Translations under genes and position numbers: made by a program
Part shown: piece after piece, positions 16,982-25,835 of the stretch
Layout: every line of letters starts with the position of its first letter
Numbering within the stretch: the first letter of the stretch is position 1
The notes under the pieces: model-generated
What the model was told of the DNA's origin: nothing
The model's database searches: none
Seen by the model: only the letters and a program-made list of their open reading frames with translations
Assembly (NCBI GenBank): GCA_028714695.1
Contig: JAQTLX010000002.1
Location: 1 to 64,000, forward strand
From: Ignavibacteria bacterium
GTDB lineage: Bacteria > Bacteroidota > Ignavibacteria > Tepidaquicellales > Tepidaquicellaceae
DNA length: 64,000 nucleotides
Reading direction: 5' to 3'

Positions 16982-18676
16982 ATGGATATTCAAAATAAGA
17001 AAGTTCTGATTCTCGGAGGATGGGGCCTTGTCGGCTCAGCAATAGCAAGAAGGATAATGGCAGGAAAGCCGAAACAGGTAATACTTACCTCTTTGTTGAA
17101 AAGAGAAGCGGAAGATGTTTGTAAGGAGTTAAACAAAGAATTTAAAACAAAGAACACGTTTGTACCGGCGTGGGGAAATATCTTTGTCAGGAGTGAATTT
17201 AAGGATACGAACCGCGAAGTTTATATGAACGATCCAAAAAAGCGTGCATTGATTATCAATGATATCGTTAACGAACTCGACGAGAAGCTGCTTAAGTCAT
17301 CAACTCTTTACGGTATGCTCGCAAAGCACCAGCCTGATATAATCATAGATTGCATAAATACTGCAACAGCGATTGCTTATCAGAATATTTATAAATCTTA
17401 TTACGATGTTCTTAAAGCGGCGAACAGCAAAGAAAGAAATTTCGATAAACTTAAGGAAGAATCGGAAAAAATGATTTGCTCATCCTACGTACCGCAGTTA
17501 ATACGCCACGTACAATTGCTTTACAATTCAATGCTTAGGTTCAAAACAAAATTTTATTTCAAAGTCGGAACCAGCGGTACAGGCGGCATGGGTCTGAATA
17601 TTCCATTCACACACAGCGAAGAAAAACCGTCAAGAGTCCTTCTTAGCAAGTCATCGGTGGCGGGCGCTCAGACGCTGCTTCTTTTCCTCATGGCAAGAAC
17701 ACCTAACGGTCCGGTTATTAAAGAAATAAAGCCGACCGCTTCGATAGCCTGGAAAAAAATTGTTTACGGAGAAATTAAGAAAAAAAACAAACCTGTCGCA
17801 ATATTCGACGTCGATTTAAAGAGCGCGGATGAATTAAAAGGAACAATAACAGGCAAAGCGGAGAATGAATACAAAAGTAAAGGCACATTAAAGACAGTGT
17901 ATATTGACACCGGTGAAAACGGAATATTCTCAAGGGGAGAGTTCGAAGCCATTACAACAAACGGACAAATGGAATTTGTCACACCTGAAGAGATAGCGGA
18001 AAATATTTACAGGGAACTCATCGGCGGTAATACAGGCAACGACATAATCAGCGCGCTTGATTCTTCCGCAATGGAGCCCTCTTACAGGGCGGGATTCCTG
18101 CAGCACAGCGCAGTCAAAAGAATAAAACAACTTGAAAAAAAGAATAACACTCATTCGGTTGCATTTGAAATGCTCGGACCTCCGCGCTTGTCAAAACTTC
18201 TGTATGAAGCGCATTTGATTAAACTCATATACGGAAACTTCAGCAGTTTCATCAACGATAGTTCCAAAAACTGCGCCAGAAAAGTTATGGAACTTATTAA
18301 GAAGAATTCCGCGTTAAGGAATGAGATTGTTTCAATCGGCGTTCCGATACTATTGCTAGACGGGAAAAAGGTACTTAGAGGTCCCGATATGAAGATTCCC
18401 GCACTTGCGCCGGGAGAAGTGCTTAAACTTGATAAAAATAAAGTTGAAAAATGGACGCATGATTGCTGGCTGGATTTAAGAGAAAGCAACTGGAAGAGTT
18501 GGAAGACAAGGCTTACTAATATAATAAAGGATACCGAAAAGAATTATGACGGCAGTTACAGTTCAAGAGTAACGTTCGATTATAATTACTGGGATAATTT
18601 TCAGGATATTAATATTGGAAAAATAGTAGGCTGGATATTTATCAATGAGGAAAAAGGTCTTAGAATGAAAGGCTGA
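16982..18676 (+). CDS. Uncharacterised Rossmann-fold protein, SDR-like N terminus
   Basis: A 564-residue cytoplasmic protein. The N terminus reads KKVLILGGWGLVGSAIARRI, a dinucleotide-binding GGxGxxG motif at about residues 11-18, followed by a likely second strand VILTSL. The segment QPDIIIDCINTATAIAYQ (about 121-138) looks like the fourth Rossmann strand of an epimerase/SDR domain, and GTSGTGGMGLNIPFTHSEE (about 197-215) is a conserved-looking loop. The remaining 300 residues match nothing I recognise. No YxxxK dyad is evident in the expected place. A nucleotide-sugar or lipid oxidoreductase is possible but unproven. A hairpin follows the gene. Confidence 0.7.
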   Translation: MDIQNKKVLILGGWGLVGSAIARRIMAGKPKQVILTSLLKREAEDVCKELNKEFKTKNTFVPAWGNIFVRSEFKDTNREVYMNDPKKRALIINDIVNELDEKLLKSSTLYGMLAKHQPDIIIDCINTATAIAYQNIYKSYYDVLKAANSKERNFDKLKEESEKMICSSYVPQLIRHVQLLYNSMLRFKTKFYFKVGTSGTGGMGLNIPFTHSEEKPSRVLLSKSSVAGAQTLLLFLMARTPNGPVIKEIKPTASIAWKKIVYGEIKKKNKPVAIFDVDLKSADELKGTITGKAENEYKSKGTLKTVYIDTGENGIFSRGEFEAITTNGQMEFVTPEEIAENIYRELIGGNTGNDIISALDSSAMEPSYRAGFLQHSAVKRIKQLEKKNNTHSVAFEMLGPPRLSKLLYEAHLIKLIYGNFSSFINDSSKNCARKVMELIKKNSALRNEIVSIGVPILLLDGKKVLRGPDMKIPALAPGEVLKLDKNKVEKWTHDCWLDLRESNWKSWKTRLTNIIKDTEKNYDGSYSSRVTFDYNYWDNFQDINIGKIVGWIFINEEKGLRMKG

Positions 18677-18705
18677 TTTGTAATTTATATTTTGGTATTA
18701 TTATA

Positions 18706-18740
18706 TGCATCCCCGGCAGTATCCCGGGGATGCAATTTTA
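18706..18740 (+). terminator. Terminator-like hairpin
   Basis: An 11-bp stem TGCATCCCCGG/CCGGGGATGCA with a 7-base loop, followed only by ATTTTAA; the stem is strong but the T-run is weak. It separates the Rossmann protein gene from the nuoM-like gene. Confidence 0.65.
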
Positions 18741-18779
18741 AGTTAGAAGAGATTTTAATAAATATTAAATAATAATTTT

Positions 18780-20330
18780 TTGAGTAATATACTTAGTATA
18801 TTGATTTTCATGCCGCTTGCATTGGCGGTACCTTTACTGTTTTTTAGAAGAGACAATGAAAAGTTGATAAAATCTTATGCACTTATAGTGTCCTTATTAA
18901 CTTTTTGCTTTTCGGTATTTGTTTTCTTCTCGTTCAACCCGGATAACGGCGACTTTCAATTCGTCGAAAAATCGCTGTGGGTTAAAATGATAAACTCATA
19001 CTACTTTGTCGGAATTGACGGAGTGTCTCTTGTCCTGATACTTTTGAGCACGTTGATTTTCCCTGTCTCAATTCTCGCTTCATGGAATACAATCAAAACC
19101 CGTGTGAAAGAATTTTTTATTCTTTTGCTTGTACTTGAAGGCGCTTTAATTGGCGTATTCTGCGCACTCGATCTGATTTTATTCTATGTTTTCTGGGAGT
19201 TCATACTTATACCGATGTATTTTCTAATAGGAATCTGGGGCGGTGAAAACAGAATATACGCGGCAGTGAAGTTTTTCCTTTATACAATGTTCGGAAGCGT
19301 CCTTCTTTTAATAGGAATAATCTGGTATGCATTTATCAACCAGTCTTTTACAGGTGTAATTACTTTTGACATTACTCAATTAGTTGTTAACTCAATTTAT
19401 GTGCCTCTGGATAAGCAGATTTTTCTTTTCATACTGTTTACTCTCGGCTTTTTAATAAAAGTGCCTTTGTTCCCGTTCCATACCTGGCTGCCTGACGCAC
19501 ATGTTCAGGCTCCAACCGCGGGTAGTGTAATACTTGCTGCTCTGCTGCTTAAAATGGGGACTTACGGTATTCTTAGATTCTCAATGGCGTTTTTTCCCGC
19601 TGCATTCGTAAAACTTACGCCTTATATAGCGGTTCTAGCCGTAATAGGCATTATATATGGGGCGCTGCTCTCCATAGTACAAAAAGATATGAAGAAACTT
19701 GTCGCATATTCTTCCGTGAGCCATATGGGTTTTATTGTTCTCGGTATTTTTGCACTTACTGTAGAATCGATGCAGGGCGCAGTGCTGCAGATGATTAACC
19801 ATGGCCTGTCTACGGGTGCGCTATTCCTTATCGTAGGCATGTTATACGACAGAAGGCATACCAAGGAAATATCAGAATACGGCGGCGTGAGAAAAGTTAT
19901 GCCAGTGTTCGCTGGAATTTTTCTTCTTGTCAGTTTGTCATCAATAGGCTTGCCCGGCTTAAACGGATTCATAGGCGAGTTCCTAATTCTTACTGGTTCG
20001 TTCGGTTCGTTTAATTTAGGAACATACTGGTTTACAATCTTATCTTCCACTGCTGTAATATTCTCGGCTGTTTATTTACTCTGGCTTTATCAGAGAGTAA
20101 TGCTGGGTCCGCTTGAGAAAGATGAAAATAAATCTCTGAAGGATATAAGTAAGATTGAACTGGCTGCTATTCTTCCTTTGGTGTTTTTCATTATCTGGAT
20201 AGGAGTGTATCCGAATACATTTCTCAGAGTGACCGACAAGACCGTAAAGAAGATGCTCATAAATTATGATGATTCGAAAATACAAACGTTTAAAGAATTG
20301 CACATGAAAGTAAATCAGGAACAAAAATAA
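18780..20330 (+). CDS. nuoM: NADH-quinone oxidoreductase subunit M-like proton-channel protein
   Basis: A 516-residue polytopic membrane protein with about 14 helices, starting at TTG. Family landmarks: FYVFWEFILIPMYFLIGIWGG (split; the glutamate of FWE is the channel residue), KFFLYTMFGS, PFHTWLPDAHVQAPTAGSV (about 237-255), LLKMGTYGILRF, VAYSSVSHMGF and GLPGLNGFIGEF. In complex I NuoM is one of three antiporter-like proton pumps. No other nuo gene is in the window. The next gene, a Na+/H+ antiporter-like permease, begins directly after the stop codon. The pair may supplement a complex I encoded elsewhere or form a separate ion-translocating unit. Confidence 0.88.
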   Translation: MSNILSILIFMPLALAVPLLFFRRDNEKLIKSYALIVSLLTFCFSVFVFFSFNPDNGDFQFVEKSLWVKMINSYYFVGIDGVSLVLILLSTLIFPVSILASWNTIKTRVKEFFILLLVLEGALIGVFCALDLILFYVFWEFILIPMYFLIGIWGGENRIYAAVKFFLYTMFGSVLLLIGIIWYAFINQSFTGVITFDITQLVVNSIYVPLDKQIFLFILFTLGFLIKVPLFPFHTWLPDAHVQAPTAGSVILAALLLKMGTYGILRFSMAFFPAAFVKLTPYIAVLAVIGIIYGALLSIVQKDMKKLVAYSSVSHMGFIVLGIFALTVESMQGAVLQMINHGLSTGALFLIVGMLYDRRHTKEISEYGGVRKVMPVFAGIFLLVSLSSIGLPGLNGFIGEFLILTGSFGSFNLGTYWFTILSSTAVIFSAVYLLWLYQRVMLGPLEKDENKSLKDISKIELAAILPLVFFIIWIGVYPNTFLRVTDKTVKKMLINYDDSKIQTFKELHMKVNQEQK

Positions 20331-21590
20331 TTGATACCTGATAAAATATTAATAATACCTTTTATTTTGCTTCTGCTTGCAATTTCAGTTTTCCCATTAG
20401 CGGTACCGAATTGGTGGCATAGACATTATCCTAAAGTTTCATTAATTCCCGGAATTCTGATAATTTTATATTATCTATTTATTTCTTCCGATGTACCGAA
20501 AATAACGCATACATTAGAGGATTATTTCAGTTTCATATCTTTACTCTTCGGTCTTTATGTTGTATCGGGGGGAATATTCATAAATATAAAAGGCAAATCT
20601 ACACCTCTCAGAAATGCCGTCCTGCTTTCAGCCGGAGCAGTTTTATCAAATATTCTAGGAACGACAGGCGCATCTATGCTGCTTGTGAGACCATATATTG
20701 AATCAAACAAATACAGAATTAAGCCCTATCATATTATATTTTTTATTTTCCTTATTGGCAACATAGGAGGTTCGCTAACACCCATAGGAGATCCTCCCTT
20801 GCTTTTAGGATATATAAAAGGTGTACCATTCTTATGGATTTTCAGGCAAATGTTATTTGTATGGCTTTTTGCCGTTGGCGTTCTCCTTGCAGTGTTCATA
20901 ATAATCGACGGATTTTATTTCAGAAAAATCCGCCTGAACCTGAAACATGATATAGATAATACCGGCGAGCGTATATTTGTTAAAGGTTACAGAAATCTGA
21001 TATTTCTATTTGTAATTGTTATTTCAGTTTTCATAAGAGAGCCGAAATTCCTTTCGGAAATAATAATGATTGCATCGGCAATTATTTCTTACAATATCAC
21101 GCCAAAAGATATTCACGAAAGGAATCATTTTAATTTCGAACCTATAAAGGAAGTCGGCATAATATTTTTCGGCATTTTTGCAACGATGATACCCGCTCTG
21201 TCGTATATAACACTACATTCAAAGAGTTTAGGACTTGACTCGGTTAATCATATATTCTGGTACAGCGGTATTCTTACAAGTTTTCTTGATAATGCTCCTA
21301 CATATATGAATTTTCTTTCGGGCTCCATGGGGGGTTTTGGATTATCGGTTGATAAAATAAGCGACGTTATTAAATTCTCGGCGGATTATCCCGATTTTCT
21401 TAAATCGGTTTCAACTGCATCGGTCTTTTTTGGCGCCATGACTTATATAGGAAATGCGCCTAATTTCATGATTAAATCGATAGCGGAGCATAAAGGAATT
21501 AAAATGCCGGGGTTTTTTGAGTATATTTACAAATATTCACTTGTAATTCTTATTCCTTTATTTGTATTTGTCTGGTTAATTTTCTTTTGA
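20331..21590 (+). CDS. NhaD/CitM-type sodium:proton antiporter-like permease
   Basis: A 419-residue membrane protein with roughly 11-12 hydrophobic helices, starting with TTG immediately after the nuoM-like stop codon. Conserved ion-transporter-superfamily motifs are seen: LSNILGTTGASMLLVRP (about residues 104-120), FLIGNIGGSLTPIGDPPLLLGY (split, about 141-162, a re-entrant loop), and the C-terminal counterpart SFLDNAPTYMNFL with TASVFFGAMTYIGNAPNFM. NhaD members exchange Na+ for H+ across the inner membrane. The tight junction with nuoM implies co-translation and a shared role in ion-gradient management; substrate is inferred from the family. Confidence 0.82.
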   Translation: MIPDKILIIPFILLLLAISVFPLAVPNWWHRHYPKVSLIPGILIILYYLFISSDVPKITHTLEDYFSFISLLFGLYVVSGGIFINIKGKSTPLRNAVLLSAGAVLSNILGTTGASMLLVRPYIESNKYRIKPYHIIFFIFLIGNIGGSLTPIGDPPLLLGYIKGVPFLWIFRQMLFVWLFAVGVLLAVFIIIDGFYFRKIRLNLKHDIDNTGERIFVKGYRNLIFLFVIVISVFIREPKFLSEIIMIASAIISYNITPKDIHERNHFNFEPIKEVGIIFFGIFATMIPALSYITLHSKSLGLDSVNHIFWYSGILTSFLDNAPTYMNFLSGSMGGFGLSVDKISDVIKFSADYPDFLKSVSTASVFFGAMTYIGNAPNFMIKSIAEHKGIKMPGFFEYIYKYSLVILIPLFVFVWLIFF

Positions 21591-21658
21591 TATTAAACTC
21601 TCGAATATTAGGAACTAATTTCATATATTTATGTATATAATTATAAATAACACTTGAT

Positions 21659-23257
21659 ATGAGTAATAAAAAGTTAATTTTTCCAATATTTATTGTTCTG
21701 ATAACTCTCAGCATAATTGCAGGTATGAAAATACAGACTGCGATTTCAGATGATAAAGTTGATGAGCAGGTTCGTAAATTCAAGGAAGTATTGAATATTA
21801 CTTCAAGATATTACGTTGACAATATTGACACGCAAAAACTTACCGAATCGGCGATAAAAGGAATGCTTGAGGAACTCGACCCGCATTCCATTTATATAAG
21901 TTCCGATCAGTTAAAAAGGGTCAATGAAGAATTTCAGGGCAGTTTTGAAGGTATTGGAGTAGAATTTGACGTTCTGAATGATACGCTTACAGTAGTTTCT
22001 CCAATCAGCGGAGGTCCGTCTGAAAAACTGGGGATACTTGCAGGCGACAGAATCGTTAAGATAGACGGAGTTTCTGCCGTAAAGATATCGCGTGAGGATG
22101 TTCCGAAAAAATTAAGAGGACAGAAAGGCACGCAGGTGAAACTTTCGATTGCAAGATATGGATTGAATGAACTTATGGAATTTACGGTTACGAGAGATAA
22201 AATTCCTTTATACAGTGTTGATGCATCATTCATGTTTGATAAAGAAATCGGATATGTAAAAGTTTCAAGATTTGCGGCGACTACTTACGATGAGTTTATG
22301 CAGGCAATGAACAAACTCAAGGGGCAGGGCATGACGAGAGTTATTCTCGACCTGCGCAGCAATCCGGGAGGCTATCTGGAACAGGCATTCAGAATGGCAA
22401 GCGAATTCCTTCCTGCAGGAAAAAAAATAGTATATACAAAAAGCAGACTGAAAGAATTCGAGGAAGAATATAAATCAACCGGAGGTTCATTTCAGGATAT
22501 TCCTTTAATATTACTTGTCAATGAAGGTTCTGCATCCGCCAGTGAAATTGTTGCAGGCGCTATTCAGGACTGGGACAGGGGACTAATAGTCGGAGAAACT
22601 TCATTCGGCAAAGGACTTGTGCAGAGGCAGTTTGATTTATCCGACGGTTCGGCATTCCGTGTTACAACAGCAAGATACTATACACCTTCCGGGAGAACAA
22701 TACAGAAGCCGTATGAGGGCGGTAAGTATAAAGACCCGATGAGACTCGATACACTCGAAGGCGATAATTTCTCGCACGATAAGGATACTAAAGACACATC
22801 AAGACCAATATTCAAGACCTTCGGCGGCAGAACTGTTTATGGCGGCGGGGGTATATCGCCTGATTATTATGAGAAACTTGATACTTTAACGAGATATACA
22901 GTGCAGTTGAGAAGGCTCAATCTAATGTACGAATTTACGGAAAAGTACATGCTGAAGAACAGGAAAAGTATTGAAAGCAAATACAGTTCATATATCGATT
23001 TTAATAAAGGATTCAGCGTATCGCAGGATATGCTTGATGAACTAGTGAAGATGGCAGATTCAAAGAAGGTAGATTTTGACAGGACAGCCTTTGACAGGGA
23101 CAAGGAATTCCTGCGTACATCAATAAAAGCGCAGATTGCAAGAGACATTTGGGGCAATGAAGGATTCTATGCAATATTCATGTATTCCGATGAGCAGGTA
23201 TCAAAAGCAATAAGTCTGTTTGAATATGCCGTTAAACTTTCAAAGGGTAATAAATAA
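21659..23257 (+). CDS. S41 family carboxy-terminal processing protease (CtpA-like)
   Basis: A 532-residue exported protease. An N-terminal hydrophobic signal or anchor (about residues 5-22) is followed by a CTP N-terminal segment (GMLEELDPHSIYIS) and a PDZ domain (FEGIGVEFDV ... GILAGDRIVKIDGV). The S41 domain contains NEGSASASEIVAGA (about 288-301), which supplies the nucleophilic serine, and ETSFGKGLVQ about 25 residues later, which supplies the lysine of the Ser-Lys dyad. Such proteases trim or degrade envelope proteins in the periplasm. The C-terminal 170 residues are family-typical. It is followed after 4 bases by a DUF3108 gene. Confidence 0.93.
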   Translation: MSNKKLIFPIFIVLITLSIIAGMKIQTAISDDKVDEQVRKFKEVLNITSRYYVDNIDTQKLTESAIKGMLEELDPHSIYISSDQLKRVNEEFQGSFEGIGVEFDVLNDTLTVVSPISGGPSEKLGILAGDRIVKIDGVSAVKISREDVPKKLRGQKGTQVKLSIARYGLNELMEFTVTRDKIPLYSVDASFMFDKEIGYVKVSRFAATTYDEFMQAMNKLKGQGMTRVILDLRSNPGGYLEQAFRMASEFLPAGKKIVYTKSRLKEFEEEYKSTGGSFQDIPLILLVNEGSASASEIVAGAIQDWDRGLIVGETSFGKGLVQRQFDLSDGSAFRVTTARYYTPSGRTIQKPYEGGKYKDPMRLDTLEGDNFSHDKDTKDTSRPIFKTFGGRTVYGGGGISPDYYEKLDTLTRYTVQLRRLNLMYEFTEKYMLKNRKSIESKYSSYIDFNKGFSVSQDMLDELVKMADSKKVDFDRTAFDRDKEFLRTSIKAQIARDIWGNEGFYAIFMYSDEQVSKAISLFEYAVKLSKGNK

Positions 23258-23261
23258 GAAA

Positions 23262-24056
23262 TTGAAGAATATATTTTTAATATTTTTCATTATAGTTTTT
23301 TCGATTCCGGCCCTGCCTCAGGATAAAATTCTTGAGGTAGGGGAGGAGTTGAATTATTCCGTGTATTACGGGTTCATAAAACTCGGAGAAGTGAAATTCA
23401 AGGTTACGGGAAGGAATAAAGAAAGCAAGAATGATTTTATCACTGCAACGGCTTCCATAAAGAGTTTCGACGCGATACCCATGATAAACATCAATTACAT
23501 TTTCGAATCCATCATGCTGACCGATAAGAACGAAGTAAGGTCTTCGAAATTCACGGCGACTGAGTTCAAGGAAAAATCAATAACCAATATTTACTATACA
23601 TTTGATTATGACGATGAAGTGATAAAGACGCGTAAAGAAATCGATGGTTTGACTGACGCAGAGAAAACAATAAGTATTGAAAATAATAAAAAATATCAGG
23701 ACGGCTTATCCCTTCTTTATAATGCAAGGCTGCAGTCAAAATCCGATAAATCAAATCAGCGTTATAATGTACCCGTTTACATAAATGAGAAAGAATCATC
23801 GGTACGCTATTCATTCTCATCAAAGCCCGAGGAAGTTGAAATAGACCTCGAGGATTATGGAATTAAATGTGTTAAAGTTGCAGGAGTGGCAGATTTTGTA
23901 GGCGTATTCGGGCTTACAGGGGAGTTCATAGGGTGGTTTTCCGATGATGATTTCAGGGTTCCGGTAAAAGCGAAATTCAACGTAACGATTGGCAGCATTA
24001 CGCTTGAACTTGCTTCTGTCAAGAAAAAAAACTGGAAAGCCCCTGCTTATAAATAA
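23262..24056 (+). CDS. DUF3108 domain-containing exported protein
   Basis: About 264 residues from TTG at 23262, which gives a proper signal peptide (MKN, then a hydrophobic run ending IPALPQ). An upstream TTG at 23220 would put 14 extra polar residues before it and overlap the protease gene. The mature part, LEVGEELNYSVYYGFIKLGEV and repeated beta strands, matches the DUF3108 family of periplasmic proteins found near LolA and outer-membrane assembly genes. It sits 4 bases after the CtpA-like gene and before lolA. Function is unknown; an outer-membrane or lipid-handling role is inferred from context. Confidence 0.82.
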   Translation: MKNIFLIFFIIVFSIPALPQDKILEVGEELNYSVYYGFIKLGEVKFKVTGRNKESKNDFITATASIKSFDAIPMININYIFESIMLTDKNEVRSSKFTATEFKEKSITNIYYTFDYDDEVIKTRKEIDGLTDAEKTISIENNKKYQDGLSLLYNARLQSKSDKSNQRYNVPVYINEKESSVRYSFSSKPEEVEIDLEDYGIKCVKVAGVADFVGVFGLTGEFIGWFSDDDFRVPVKAKFNVTIGSITLELASVKKKNWKAPAYK

Positions 24057-24061
24057 GTAAA

Positions 24062-24092
24062 TTGAATAATTATCTGCCTTTGCGTAAATTTG
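24062..24092 (+). promoter_or_regulatory. Bacteroidota-type promoter for lolA
   Basis: TTG (24062-24064), 20 bases, then TAAATTTG (24085-24092) fits the -33 TTG / -7 TAnnTTTG promoter described for Bacteroidota. The start codon of lolA is 21 bases downstream. It suggests lolA can be transcribed independently of the ctpA-DUF3108 pair. Confidence 0.5.
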
Positions 24093-24112
24093 TTTTTAAA
24101 CCTTAATTATTT

Positions 24113-24739
24113 ATGAACAAAATCAAATTATTAGTTATAATTTTAGTCTTATTAGGTGTAAGTAATTCTTATTCGCAGGATGCGCAGGAAATTATCAAGA
24201 AAGTTCAATCCAACTATAACGGAATAAACGATGCAAAAGCAAGTTTTTCTCATACCGTGAAATATTCTTCAGGAAAGTCACAAACTGAGTCCGGCACTAT
24301 ATATATTCAGAAAGAAAATAAATACAGGATTGAAACTAAGAATCAGGTTGTTTTAACGGACGGTGTAACATCCTGGTCATATTCATCCAAGAAAAAACAG
24401 GTAATCATCGATAACTATAAAAACGATGGGAATACATTTTCCCCAAACAAATACTTATTCAGTTATCCCGAAAACTTTTATTCGGACGTTGAAGGGTCCG
24501 AAACAATATCGGGTTTGGACTGTTACCTTCTCAAATTATCGCCAAGAAGCAAAGGGAATGTGAAATCGGCAAAAATATGGGTTGATAAAGACCAGTATTT
24601 AATCAGAAAAATTCATATCAATTCATCCGAATCTTCCGATACATACCTTCTGAAAAAAATATCGCTTGATGCAGGAATTAGTTCATCGAAATTCACATTT
24701 TCACCGCCGTCAGATGTTGAAGTAATCGACTTAAGATAA
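24113..24739 (+). CDS. lolA: Outer-membrane lipoprotein carrier protein LolA
   Basis: A 208-residue periplasmic chaperone that carries lipoproteins from the inner-membrane Lol complex to the outer membrane. A signal peptide (to SNSYSQ, about residue 22) precedes the LolA fold: AQEIIKKVQSNYNGINDAKASF, SGTIYIQKENKYRIE, LTDGVTSWSYSSKKKQV and a C-terminal WVDKDQYLIRKI strand. Length is normal. It has its own promoter-like element and is followed by a membrane protein gene whose TTG start is 6 bases after the stop. Confidence 0.9.
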   Translation: MNKIKLLVIILVLLGVSNSYSQDAQEIIKKVQSNYNGINDAKASFSHTVKYSSGKSQTESGTIYIQKENKYRIETKNQVVLTDGVTSWSYSSKKKQVIIDNYKNDGNTFSPNKYLFSYPENFYSDVEGSETISGLDCYLLKLSPRSKGNVKSAKIWVDKDQYLIRKIHINSSESSDTYLLKKISLDAGISSSKFTFSPPSDVEVIDLR

Positions 24740-24745
24740 TATTAA

Positions 24746-25759
24746 TTGATAAAAGACTTTAAAAAGATATTAAGGTTCACAGTCCTGACTGCAATTCTTG
24801 TATTCTTTATATATCTGGCATTCAAGGACATTGATTTCAAATTACTTTATCAGGAATTATTAAAAACCAAATATCTTTATGCGATAGCCGGTATGTTTAT
24901 CGGAACTTTCATCGGCAGTTACGTAAGGGCGTTGAGATGGCGGTATCTTCTCGATCCTCTCAAGAAAAATATACCGATGTCAAGCCTGTTTCCTCCCGTG
25001 ATGATAGGATACATGATGAATGCGATTATCCCTCGCGGCGGCGAAGTTGCCCGGCCTGTCATTACTGCTCAGAAAGAGGGTATCTCAAGAGCCGCTTCAT
25101 TCGGTACAATTATAGTAGAGCGCATATTCGACATGCTGTCAATGTTCGTCATGTTCGGATTTTGTCTTTTCTTTTTCAGGCAGAAAATTTCCGATTCTTT
25201 TCCTTATGATATTGAAATGATTTCGCTTTACTGCTCTCTCGGCATTATTGCATTTGTCCTCGTTATTGTTGTTATGCTTTTGAATCTGGAAAAAACCGAA
25301 TTGATAGTTGAAAAACTGACAAAGAAATTTTTGCCCGGAAAATATCAGGATAAGATACATAAAATATTCATATCGCTTATAAGCGGATTTCTTTTTATTA
25401 AACATCCGAAATCATATTTTAAAATATTCATTACAACCGCGTTAATCTGGATATTTTATGCCGTATCATCTTATCTTGCATTCTTTGCTTTCGATATTAA
25501 ACTCGGATTTCTTGATGCAAATCTAATTGTTGTCCTGTCTTCGTTTGCAATGACACTGCCCCTGCCCGGAAATTCAGCGGGTACAGTATATTTATTCCTG
25601 AAGACCGCGCTTGTTAGTATTTACGGTGTGAATCCTGAAGTTGCAATAGGGTATGCGATTGTCACTCATCTTCTGAATGTACTCGGTATTTTAATATCGG
25701 GCTTCTATTATTCTATCAAAGAAAATTACAAATTCAACCTCGGATTTAAATCCGAATGA
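24746..25759 (+). CDS. Lysylphosphatidylglycerol synthase transmembrane-region family protein (UPF0104)
   Basis: A 337-residue inner-membrane protein with about 8 helices, starting at TTG 6 bases after lolA. Family landmarks are GTFIGSYVRALRWRYLLDP (about residues 52-70), MIGYMMNAIIPRGGEVARP (about 86-104), GTIIVERIFDMLSMF and the late PLPGNSAGTVYLFLK. The family resembles the flippase/transmembrane half of MprF but lacks the soluble synthase domain, so a transport or flippase role for lipids or glycolipids is the general inference. Specific substrate is unknown. Confidence 0.83.
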   Translation: MIKDFKKILRFTVLTAILVFFIYLAFKDIDFKLLYQELLKTKYLYAIAGMFIGTFIGSYVRALRWRYLLDPLKKNIPMSSLFPPVMIGYMMNAIIPRGGEVARPVITAQKEGISRAASFGTIIVERIFDMLSMFVMFGFCLFFFRQKISDSFPYDIEMISLYCSLGIIAFVLVIVVMLLNLEKTELIVEKLTKKFLPGKYQDKIHKIFISLISGFLFIKHPKSYFKIFITTALIWIFYAVSSYLAFFAFDIKLGFLDANLIVVLSSFAMTLPLPGNSAGTVYLFLKTALVSIYGVNPEVAIGYAIVTHLLNVLGILISGFYYSIKENYKFNLGFKSE

Positions 25760-25835
25760 TATTGCCGTTTGAATTCAGGAATAAAAATTTTACTTTCACT
25801 AATTATATTAACTATCCGGACTGAATTAATTATTA

